From: Methylopila jiangsuensis
GTDB taxonomy: Bacteria; Pseudomonadota; Alphaproteobacteria; Rhizobiales; Methylopilaceae
Length of the DNA: 64,000 nt
Assembly (NCBI RefSeq): GCF_027922305.1
Contig: NZ_BSFK01000005.1
Location: forward strand, 310,001 to 374,000
Direction of reading: 5' to 3'
Below the pieces are notes generated by a model. The model did not search any database and was not told the DNA's origin. It saw nothing but the letters and a program-made list of their open reading frames with translations. The translations under genes and the position numbers were made by a program. Of this stretch, positions 54,874 to 63,600 are shown piece after piece. How positions within the stretch are numbered: the stretch's first letter is position 1; the number at the start of each line of letters is the position of its first letter.

Positions 54874-55830
54874 TCAGGCCTCGCGGACGCGGGGCCGGTC
54901 CCGAAGCGCGTCGCTCTCGTCGGAGAGCGGCTTCCGCGCCCGGTCCATGACGATGGTGCGCCGCTCGTCCGGGGCGGTGGCGGCGACCACCCGATTGCGG
55001 CCCGAGCTTTTCGCCGCGTAAAGCGCGATGTCGGCGCGCTGCAGGGCGGCGCCCACATCCTCGTTCTCGCCACGGGCGACCACGCCGAAACTGCAGGTCG
55101 CCCGCAGGTTCTCGTGAATCTCGGCGAAGGAGAGCGCTGCGATGCGCATCCTCAGATCCTCACACAGGTCGATGGCGTCGACGAGACGCGCCTGCGGGAT
55201 CAGAAGGGCGAATTCCTCGCCGCCGAGCCGGCCGGCGACTCCGTCCGAAAGCCCGGCTTCTCCCGCCACCGCGGCGATGACCTGATCCCCGGCGGCGTGG
55301 CCGAAACTGTCGTTGATCTGCTTGAAGCGGTCGATGTCGAACATCGCGAGGCAGACGGAGCTCTCCGGCATCTCGTCCACCGTCTCGAAGAACGCCCGGC
55401 GGTTCAGAAGACCGGTGAGGCTGTCGGTGGTGGCGAGCCGTAGAAGGTCACGTTGCGCTGCGGTGGCGCGGGCCGCGACGCGCAGGCGCGCCAGAAACTC
55501 CTCCGGCTGCGGCGGCTTGCTCATGAAGTCGTCGGCGCCGGCGTCGAGGGCTTCGGCGATGCGGCGGCTTTCGGAGGTGGAGGACATCACGACCACATGC
55601 AGGGCGCGCCGCGCGCCTGCGAGCTCGCGGGCGAGCCGGCACAGGTCGAGCCCGCTCATGCCATGCGGCTCAAGGCCCGTGACAAGCACCTCCACGTCCG
55701 GATCATCCTTGAGATGGGCGAGCGCGTCCGTGGCGTCCGTGAACGGGGAGACCTGATATCCCGTCTCCGCGAGATATCCCGAGGTCACTTTCAGAATAAG
55801 CCGGCTGGGGTCAACGAGGACGATCTTCAT
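54874..55830 (-). CDS. Diguanylate cyclase with degenerate receiver domain
   Basis: This 318-residue protein has an N-terminal receiver domain (about 1-118) and a GGDEF domain (about 130-295) that makes cyclic di-GMP. The cyclase looks active: FDIDRFKQIND, GHAAGD and the signature GGEEF (203-207). The receiver keeps Asp7, Ser83/Ser84 and Lys105, but the phospho-acceptor Asp is replaced by Gly52 (VLVTGLEPHGMSG). The inhibitory I-site RxxD is also lost: the stretch before the signature reads GLSDGVAGR. So it may be neither phosphorylated nor product-inhibited. The ATG at 55830 gives MKIVLVDPSR. It lies upstream of the giant gene on the same strand. Confidence 0.9.
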   Translation of the reverse strand: MKIVLVDPSRLILKVTSGYLAETGYQVSPFTDATDALAHLKDDPDVEVLVTGLEPHGMSGLDLCRLARELAGARRALHVVVMSSTSESRRIAEALDAGADDFMSKPPQPEEFLARLRVAARATAAQRDLLRLATTDSLTGLLNRRAFFETVDEMPESSVCLAMFDIDRFKQINDSFGHAAGDQVIAAVAGEAGLSDGVAGRLGGEEFALLIPQARLVDAIDLCEDLRMRIAALSFAEIHENLRATCSFGVVARGENEDVGAALQRADIALYAAKSSGRNRVVAATAPDERRTIVMDRARKPLSDESDALRDRPRVREA

Positions 55831-56089
55831 GCCACCGCTGTTCCACATGACGAGCTTGCCAGAAGCACAACGCAAGCGTGCATTCAGGTCTTACGTCGGA
55901 TGCGCAACCCTTGTCACGCGGATTGCTGCGCCGCACACGCGGAACAGAATCATCCGAAAGGCTTATCCAACGGTCGAAGGGAAGATATGGGCCCGCGCGC
56001 TGAACGGCGCGTAAACAGACGCCGCAAAAAAAATGTGCGCGCTACCGCGCCAAAGATGGGCGGCGTGAGGCGCGGCCGGCCGTCCGGCG

Positions 56090-56410
56090 TCAGCCCTGCC
56101 GTTCGGGCGTCGTCACCCGCAGGCCGTCAAGGGCCGAAGACATCTTGATCTGGCAGGAAAGGCGGCTGCTGGGCCGGACGTCGAAGGCGAAGTCCAGCAT
56201 GTCCTCCTCCATGGGGGAGGGAGCTCCGACGGCTTCGCGCCAGGCGTCGTCAACGTAGACATGGCAGGTGGCGCAGGCGCAGGCGCCGCCGCAATCCGCG
56301 TCGATGCCGGGCACGTCGTTGATGACGGCCGCTTCCATCACGGTCTGGCCGTCCCGGGCTTCGACGACCCGCTCCGCGCCGGACTGGTCGATGAAGGTGA
56401 TGCTGGCCAT
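56090..56410 (-). CDS. 2Fe-2S ferredoxin (adrenodoxin type)
   Basis: This 106-residue ferredoxin carries electrons for Fe-S cluster assembly or monooxygenases. The cluster ligands are Cys40, Cys46, Cys49 and Cys86 in the pattern C-x5-C-x2-C-x36-C ([13 protein letters not shown] and RLSCQI), with the typical [21 protein letters not shown]. An extra cysteine (Cys44) lies inside the loop. The adrenodoxin type fits by sequence, and the partner is unknown. It stands alone between the cyclase and the Hpt gene on the minus strand. Confidence 0.94.
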   Translation of the reverse strand: MASITFIDQSGAERVVEARDGQTVMEAAVINDVPGIDADCGGACACATCHVYVDDAWREAVGAPSPMEEDMLDFAFDVRPSSRLSCQIKMSSALDGLRVTTPERQG

Positions 56411-56566
56411 GACTCACCCGTCCTTCCTGCGGGGGAGCGGATGCCGCTTGACGCGGGCCGCTCCCGTCTCGGACGGGCTCTTAGAACGTTTCGCGAAAGC
56501 GCGCCAGCGCCCCTGAGCCGCAGCGGGGGAACGCGGGCAGGACGGCGAGGCGCGCGGCGCGAAGGG

Positions 56567-56941
56567 TCAGCGGTCGAAACCGAAGCGCAGCTCGATGGCG
56601 GACGCGCATTCCGCGATCGCCTCGGCGACCTCGGCCAGCGCCTTGCCGGTGGGCTCGCCGGCGTTGGCGGCGCGCTCGAGCTCCTCGGCCGCGAAGGCCA
56701 CGCGGTTGGCGCCGACGCCGCGGGCCGAGCCCTTCAGCGTGTGCGCCACCTCGGCGCGCTCGACCGGGTTGGTCAGCGCCTCGAAGCGGAAGAGAAGGAT
56801 GCGGGCCTGCCGACGAAACAGCTCCAGCACCTCGCGCTCAAGCGTCCGGTCGCCGAGGGTCTGGCGGGCGAGATGGGCGACGTCGATCGCCTCAGCGAGC
56901 GACGCGCCCGCACGTTGTTCATATTGTTCCATGATGCTCAC
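56567..56941 (-). CDS. Orphan histidine phosphotransfer (Hpt) protein
   Basis: This 124-residue protein is a single Hpt domain, a four-helix bundle that relays phosphate between histidine kinases and response regulators. The phosphorylated His67 is in AHTLKGSARGVGA, preceded by LELFRRQARILLFRFEAL and followed by VAFAAEELERAA. No kinase or regulator gene is next to it. The GTG at 56941 has GGAG 10 bases upstream; the ATG 9 bases later is also possible. It is divergent from sixA, across a 334-base gap. In Caulobacter, ChpT is a different, larger protein; this is a simple Hpt. Confidence 0.85.
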   Translation of the reverse strand: MSIMEQYEQRAGASLAEAIDVAHLARQTLGDRTLEREVLELFRRQARILLFRFEALTNPVERAEVAHTLKGSARGVGANRVAFAAEELERAANAGEPTGKALAEVAEAIAECASAIELRFGFDR

Positions 56942-57275
56942 GATGACTTCACTCCACGTCCGCGAAATACGCCGCGGAACGGCCCTGTCGTTACTGATGG
57001 CCGTCCATGACCAAACTGGGGCGGAAACGGCTCGAAACGGCGTTCACCAAAGCTTCTTCGTCGGCGTGGCATCTGGGCCACGATCTGGAAGGTGGCTCGG
57101 TCGCGTTGAACTCGATCCGAACGGGCCGTTCATCCGCCGTTCACCGCGCCTTCCACGATGGAAAGCCCGAGAGGGTTTCCGAGCGGTGAAGAAACAGGGT
57201 TGAGAAATCCTGATCCACATCCCACTTCCCGGCTCGCCGCTCCGCGCGGCGGCCCAACGCCCTTCAAGGAGCGAA
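56942..57275. other. Divergent intergenic region between hpt and sixA
   Basis: About 334 bases that must hold both promoters. An open frame on the + strand (57007-57189) has no ribosome site or recognisable sequence and was not called. No strong hairpin was seen. Confidence 0.5.
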
Positions 57276-57803
57276 ATGCGACGCCTGATTCTCTTCCGGC
57301 ACGCCAAATCCGACTGGACCGGCGAAGCCGCGACCGACCATGAGCGCGGCCTGGCGCCGCGGGGCCGGCGTGTCGCAGGCCCGATGGGGGCCTGGCTCGC
57401 GGGGCGCGGCTTCCGGCCGGACCTCGTGCTGTGCTCGACCGCCTTGCGCACCGTGCGCACCTGGAGCCTCGCCAAGGCCGCCTTCACCCCCGCGCCGACC
57501 GCCGAATTCCTGGACGAGATCTACGAGGCGTCGGACGAGACGCTGCTGGAGACGGTCCGCCGCACGTCGCCGGAGGTCCAGACGCTGATGCTCGTCGGCC
57601 ACAATCCGGGGCTCGGAGATCTCACCGAGCGCCTCGCCGGCTCCGGCGATCCCGAGGCGCGCCGCGCCCTGTCCGCCAAGTTCCCGACGGCGGCGATCGC
57701 GGTGCTCGACACGCCGTTCGACGGCTGGAGCGAGCTTGGCCCCGGAACCGCGCGGCTCGACCGCTTCATCACGCCGAAAATGCTCGGCCTCGGCGAGGAA
57801 TGA
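57276..57803 (+). CDS. sixA: SixA-type phosphohistidine phosphatase
   Basis: This 175-residue histidine phosphatase has RHAKSDW (Arg8, nucleophile His9) near the N-terminus and the second His109 in LVGHNPGL. In E. coli SixA removes phosphate from the Hpt domain of ArcB and from the phosphotransferase protein NPr. The pairing here with an Hpt gene across a shared promoter region makes a similar role attractive but unproved. Its stop overlaps the ycjX start by 4 bases, so the two genes are coupled. Confidence 0.92.
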   Translation: MRRLILFRHAKSDWTGEAATDHERGLAPRGRRVAGPMGAWLAGRGFRPDLVLCSTALRTVRTWSLAKAAFTPAPTAEFLDEIYEASDETLLETVRRTSPEVQTLMLVGHNPGLGDLTERLAGSGDPEARRALSAKFPTAAIAVLDTPFDGWSELGPGTARLDRFITPKMLGLGEE

Positions 57804-59275
57804 TGTTCGAAAGCCTGGCGCATGAGGCGCGGATCGCCGCGCGCAGCCTGATGGACGCCGCCGCCGGGACGCTGGATCCCACGCTCCGGCTCGGCGTCAC
57901 CGGCTTGTCGCGCGCGGGCAAGACCGTGTTTCTCACCGCGCTGGTGCAGGCTCTGACCAGGGGCGGCCGGCTGCCGGCCTTCCGCGCCTATGCGGAGGGT
58001 CGGATCGCGTCCGCCGCGCTTGCGCCGCAACCGGACGACGCCGTGCCGCGCTTCGAGGTGGAAAGCCATCTCGCGGCGCTGACCGGGCCGGATCGCCGCT
58101 GGCCGGAAGGCACCCGCCGCATCTCCGAACTGCGGGTGGTGGTGGATTTCGAGAGCCGCTCCGGCTTCCTCAGCCGCCAGAAGCCCGGGCGCCGGCTGAC
58201 GCTCGACATCGTGGACTATCCCGGCGAATGGCTGCTGGACCTGGCGCTGCTGTCGCAGGACTTCCGCACCTGGTCCCGCAAGACTCTCGCCGCCTCCGAA
58301 GGGCGCACCCGCGCGCCGATCGCCGCCGCGTGGCGCGCCCATCTCGCCACCCTCGATCCGTCGGCGCCGGAGGACGAGATGGCCGCCCGCACGGCGGCCG
58401 AGCTGTTCCGGGCCTATCTGATCGCGGGCCGCTCCGAGCGGGTGGCGCTGTCCACTTTGCCGCCGGGCCGGTTCCTGATGCCGGGCGACCTCGACGGCAG
58501 CCCGGCGCTGACCTTCGCGCCGCTCGACGTTCCGGCCGAGGGCGATGCGCCCGCAGGCTCGCTCTGGGCCATGATGGAGCGGCGCTACGAGAGCTATCTC
58601 GCCCATGTGGTGAAGCCGTTCTTCCGGGACCATTTCGCCCGGCTCGACCGCCAGATCGTGCTGGTGGACGCGCTCGCCGCGCTGAACGCCGGGCCCGAGG
58701 CGGTGGCCGATCTGGAGACCGCGCTCACCGACGTGCTCTCGGCCTTCCGGCACGGCCGCAACTCGTGGATCACCAGCCTGTTCCGCCCCAAGGTGGACCG
58801 GCTGCTGTTCGCCGCCACCAAGGCCGACCATCTGCACCACACCAGCCACGACCGGCTGGAGGCCATCCTGCGCCGGCTCGTGGGCCGGGCCATCGAGCGC
58901 GCCGAGTTCGGCGGCGCGGCGGTGGACGTGGTGGCGCTTGCCGCGGTGCGCGCCACCCGCGAGGCCTCGGCGCGGCAGGGCCGGGAGGAGCTTCCGGTGA
59001 TCGTCGGCGTGCCGGAGAAGGGCGAAAGCTCGAACGGCCAGATCTTCGACGGCGAGGAGGAGATCGCGGTGTTCCCCGGCGACCTGCCGGCGGACCCGGA
59101 GGTGGCGCTGCGCGCCGACGGCTATCGCGGCCGCGCCCAGAGCGAGGACGGCGGCGACCTGCGCTTCATCAAGTTCCGGCCGCCCCGGCTGGCGCCGGAG
59201 CGCGGCGTGGTCCACCTGCCGCACATCCGCCTCGACCGGACGATGGAATTCCTGATCGGCGACGCGCTGATCTGA
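57800..59275 (+). CDS. YcjX-family P-loop GTPase-like protein
   Basis: This 491-residue protein of the YcjX family has a P-loop GLSRAGKT (residues 35-42) and LDIVDYPGEWLLDL as a Walker B-like stretch. The rest shows the family's characteristic RFLMPGDL, ALTFAPL and FRPKVDRLLFAATKADHLH. Function is unknown; relatives are stress-induced with YcjF. The start ATG at 57800 overlaps the sixA stop; the longer open frame upstream is a shadow. A second ATG follows at 57803. It precedes ycjF by 14 bases. Confidence 0.92.
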   Translation: MMFESLAHEARIAARSLMDAAAGTLDPTLRLGVTGLSRAGKTVFLTALVQALTRGGRLPAFRAYAEGRIASAALAPQPDDAVPRFEVESHLAALTGPDRRWPEGTRRISELRVVVDFESRSGFLSRQKPGRRLTLDIVDYPGEWLLDLALLSQDFRTWSRKTLAASEGRTRAPIAAAWRAHLATLDPSAPEDEMAARTAAELFRAYLIAGRSERVALSTLPPGRFLMPGDLDGSPALTFAPLDVPAEGDAPAGSLWAMMERRYESYLAHVVKPFFRDHFARLDRQIVLVDALAALNAGPEAVADLETALTDVLSAFRHGRNSWITSLFRPKVDRLLFAATKADHLHHTSHDRLEAILRRLVGRAIERAEFGGAAVDVVALAAVRATREASARQGREELPVIVGVPEKGESSNGQIFDGEEEIAVFPGDLPADPEVALRADGYRGRAQSEDGGDLRFIKFRPPRLAPERGVVHLPHIRLDRTMEFLIGDALI

Positions 59276-59289
59276 GAGGCCGCACGCGC

Positions 59290-60330
59290 ATGACCGACGA
59301 TGCTCCCAAACCTTCGCGCCGTCCGGCGGCGTTCCGCCTCAACGACCCTTCCGTGGTCATGGCCGCGCCGGACGAGACGGTGGCGACCGCGCGCGGCGGG
59401 GTGGTGCTGACTTCCCAGCCGGACGCCTTCGAGGCCGGCGAGCCGGCGGCGGTCGAGCCGGCGCCGCGGCCGAAACGGAAGCTGCCGTCGCTGGGCGCCC
59501 TGTTTTGGGGCGCGCTGGGCGCGCTCGCCAGCCTGGCGCTGGGTCTGTGGGCGACGCGGGTGGTGGAGGATCTGTTCGCCCGCTCCGATCTGCTCGGCTG
59601 GTTCGCGTTCGGTCTCGCCGCGCTGGCGGTCGTGGCGGGCCTCGCCATCGTCGCGCGCGAGGGCGCGGCGCTGATGCGGCTGGCGCGGATCGAGGACCTG
59701 CGCGCCGCGGCCGGCGCCGCCCATGTGAGCGACGACGCCGCGGCCGCCCGCAAGGTGGTGGACGACGTGGTCGCGCTCTATTCCGGCCGGCCGGAGACGG
59801 CGCGCGCCCGCGCCGCCATCGCCGCCCACCGGGACGAGATCGTGGACGGTTCCGACCGGCTGCGCATCGCCGAGCGCGAACTCATGACCGCGCTCGACGC
59901 CGAGGCCACCCGCGCCATCGCCGGCGCGGCCAAGCGGGTGTCCGTGGTCACCGCCGTGTCGCCGCGGGCGCTGATCGACGTGGGCGTGGTGCTGATCGAG
60001 GCCGTGCGCCTGATCCGCCGGATCGGGACGATCTATGGCGGCAGGCCGGGCGCGCTCGGCTTTCTCAAGCTCGCCAAGCATGTGGCCGCCCATCTCGCCG
60101 TCACCGGCGGCATGGGCGTCGGCGACGGGTTGCTGGAGCAGGTGGTGGGCCACGGCCTCGCCGCCCGGCTGTCGGCGCGGCTGGGCGAAGGGGTGTTGAA
60201 CGGTCTGCTCACCGCCCGGGTGGGCCTTGCGGCCATGGCGGTGTGCCGCCCGCTGCCCTTCATCGAGCGCGCCCCGCCCACGGTGCGCTCGGTGGCCGGC
60301 AACCTGTTCGACACGGCCCCGAAGGCCTGA
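59290..60330 (+). CDS. YcjF-family membrane protein (DUF697/TIGR01620)
   Basis: This 346-residue inner-membrane protein is the standard partner of YcjX. Two hydrophobic segments lie at about 65-85 (LPSLGALFWGALGALASLALGLWA) and 100-120 (FAFGLAALAVVAGLAIVA). The rest is helical: IAHRDEIVDG, AAKRVSVVTAVSPRALIDVGVVLIEAVRLIRRI, and GGMGVGDGLLEQVVGHGLAARLSARLGEGVLNGLLTARVG, the DUF697 signature. The ATG at 59290 starts after an Ala/Pro-rich N-terminus. No function is established; YcjX and YcjF are co-encoded in many proteobacteria. Confidence 0.9.
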   Translation: MTDDAPKPSRRPAAFRLNDPSVVMAAPDETVATARGGVVLTSQPDAFEAGEPAAVEPAPRPKRKLPSLGALFWGALGALASLALGLWATRVVEDLFARSDLLGWFAFGLAALAVVAGLAIVAREGAALMRLARIEDLRAAAGAAHVSDDAAAARKVVDDVVALYSGRPETARARAAIAAHRDEIVDGSDRLRIAERELMTALDAEATRAIAGAAKRVSVVTAVSPRALIDVGVVLIEAVRLIRRIGTIYGGRPGALGFLKLAKHVAAHLAVTGGMGVGDGLLEQVVGHGLAARLSARLGEGVLNGLLTARVGLAAMAVCRPLPFIERAPPTVRSVAGNLFDTAPKA

Positions 60331-60616
60331 CGCAAGGTCGGCTCGGGCGAAAGCTCAGGGGAAAGCGACCGCGCGGATCCGGAGGTGCGATCTCGCGCGC
60401 CGGCGATCACGAGGCGCTCCCTCAAAGCGCGCACGAACCGTTCCGCTCATCCACCTGTCCGCGTCGGTTTCGCGCTCGGCCAACGCCGTCTGGTCCCTAT
60501 GGCCAGGAGCGAGGCGACGGACTCTGGTTGCAACCAAAGTTCGGCTCCAAAGTCCGGCAACCGCTCTTGTGGCTCTTTTTGGTATGCTCCATGGTGGGGC
60601 AAATCAGGGGGAAGCC

Positions 60617-63600
60617 ATGGCCGAAGTGAACAAGTCGGGCGATGCGTCCATCGACGGCGTCCTGTGGGGCTACCGTCTCGACGGCACGAACGTCACCTAC
60701 GGGTTTCCGGACAGCGCCGACGACTACGCCGGCTACGAGGCGATCAACGGCTTTCAGGCGTTCACCTCCGCTCAGCAGACCGCCGTCCACTATGTGATGA
60801 ACCAGGTCGCGGCGGTGACGGGGCTCACCGTGCAGTTCGTCACGGACGGCGGCTCGGCGGATTTCCGCTTCGCCATGGCGACGACCATCAACTACGGCAA
60901 CCTGGATGACCGGCTGCACCGCCCCGGCGGCTCCAACGATTCCGCCGAGGCCAATCCGCCGGACCCCACCTGGGGCAACGACTACCAGCGCGGGGATTCC
61001 TGGTACAACACGAGCAGCTACAACACGCCGACCATCGGAACCTTCGGCTTCGCGGCCGGGATCGCCCATGAGATCGGCCACAACTTCGGCCTGAAGCACG
61101 GCCACGCCACCCAGACCGGCCATGGCGTGACGTTCCCGGCGCTGCCGTCAAACGAGAACGGGCAGGAGTGGTCGATCATGACCTACGCCGCCAGCCCGCT
61201 CACCGGAGACGTGCGCTCGAACTATGAGCTGCCGCAGTCGCTGATGATGAACGACATCGCGGCGCTGCAGTACATGTACGGCGCGGACTACGGAGCCAAC
61301 AGCGGAAACACCACCTACAGCTTCAGCGCCTCGACGGGCGAGATGTTCGTCAACGGCGTGGGGCAGGGCGCGCCGAACACCAACGCCATCTTCCGAACCA
61401 TCTGGGACGGCGGCGGCGTCGACACTTATGATTTCTCGAACTACACGTCCAACATCGTCGCAAATCTGGGCGCCGGCCAATGGTCGACGCCCGCGGACGG
61501 ACAGCGGGCCTATCTCGGCCAGTACAGAGACGCTTCAAACAACACCGTCGACTATTTCGCGCAGGGCAGCATCGCCAACGCCAAGCTGTTCAACGGCGAC
61601 GCCCGCTCGCTGATCGAGAACGCGATCGGCGGCTCCGGCGCCGACCAGATCACCGGCAACCAGATCGCGAACCGGCTGGTCGGCAACGGCGGCTTCGACA
61701 TCCTGCGCGGTCTAAGCGGCGATGACCGGCTCGAGGGCGGCGGCGCGGGCGACTGGCTCTATGGCGGCGACGACAACGACGCGCTCTATGGCGGCGACGG
61801 CGGCGACACGCTGTACGGCGAGGCCGGAAACGACGTCCTGCGCGGCGAGGCCGGCCAGGATTCGCTCTATGGCGGGCTGGGCGACGACACCTATTACGTG
61901 AGCGACAACGACTTCATCGCCGAGAATCCCGGCGGGGGCTACGACACCGTTGTCGCCAGCATCAACTGGACGCTCGGCGCCAATCTGGAAGAGCTGCGGC
62001 TGTCCGGCTTCGCGCTCAGCGGCTCCGCGGGGGCGGGGGCGCAATCGCTTTACGGCAACGCTTTCGCGAACCGGCTCGATGGCGGCGCCGGCGACGACTA
62101 CATGGCCGGCGGCCTGGGCGGCGACACCTATGTGGTGGACAACGTCTACGACATCGTCAGCGAAGCGGCGGACGCGGGAACCGACACGGTCGAAGCCTGG
62201 GTCAACTACACGCTCAACGCCAATGTGGAGAACCTGAAGCTCTTCGGCGGCGCGCGGGCCGGTTTCGGCAACCAGCTCGCCAACACCATCACAGGCTCCG
62301 CCGGCGACGATCTGCTGAACGGCGGCGGCGGTTACGACACGCTGATCGGCGGCGCGGGCAACGACACCTACGAACTGTTCACCATGGCCGGGCGTCCCAC
62401 CGCCGCCGGTTTCTTCATCATGAGCTACGACGCGGTGCAGGAGGCCGCAGGCGGCGGCTACGACACCGTTCATGTGCAGCGCACCAGCGACCTGTTCGGA
62501 ACGGGATACACGCTGGCCGCCAACATCGAGGCGGGCGTGGTGGTGGGCGAGGGCGACTTTTCGCTGGCCGGCAACGAGCTGTCCAACAGCCTCGCCGGCA
62601 ACGCCGCGGCCAACACCCTGTCGGGCATGGCCGGCGCGGACCGTCTGGACGGCGGCGCCGGCGTGGACGAGCTGATCGGCGGCGCTGGCGACGACACCTA
62701 CATCCTCAACGACTACAACCTCGTCACCACCCGCCTGGGGCAGTTCAACATCCGGTTCTGGCGCTACGACAGCGTGACCGAGGATGTGGACGGCGGAACC
62801 GACACGGTCCGCATCCGCTACGCGGGCGAGCAGCTCACCGGCTACACGCTCGGCGCCAATGTGGAGAACGGCGTCGTCGAGGGGACGCAGGCGTTCAATC
62901 TCACCGGCAACGATCTTTCGAACGCGCTCACCGGCAACGGCGCGGACAACACTCTGGTCGGCGGCGCCGGCGACGACGTCCTGAACGGCGGTCTGGGGGC
63001 CGACACGCTGCAGGGCGGGCTCGGCGACGACACCTACATCCTGTCGGACTTCACCCGTCTGACGCTGAACGGCGTCACCTATGCCTACCACGACGCCATC
63101 AGCGAGGACGCGGATGCGGGCGTGGACACGGTGCGGGTCGCGCTGCCGAACGGCGGCGGCTACACCCTGCGCGCCAATTTCGAGAACGGCGAGCTCACCG
63201 GCTCCTCCAACGGCAATCTCGCCGGCAACGAGTTGGACAATCGTCTCATCGGCAACGCCGGCGCCAACACGCTGAGCGGCGGCGCGGGCGCCGACACGTT
63301 GTTCGGCGGTCTCGGCCTGGACACGCTCGCCGGCGGCGCCGGCGATGACACATATGTGCTGGCGGACACCACGTTCGTTCCCGGTCCGAAGGGCCGGCCG
63401 GTCGCGGTGTTCGACACGGTGGACGAGACGAGCCGCGGCTCCGGCGGAACGGACACGGTGCTGATCAGCGCGCCGTCGAAGGGGACGCCCGGCGCCATCG
63501 CGCTGACCTCCTACACGCTCGGCGCCGGGATCGAGAACGGCCAGATCGGCCTGTCGACGGCGTTCGATCTCATCGGCAACGCGCTGGCGAACGCGCTGAC

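Noticed and set aside
57007..57189. Possible 60-codon gene in the hpt-sixA gap
   Set aside because: No ribosome site, no recognisable sequence, and it lies where the sixA promoter must be.
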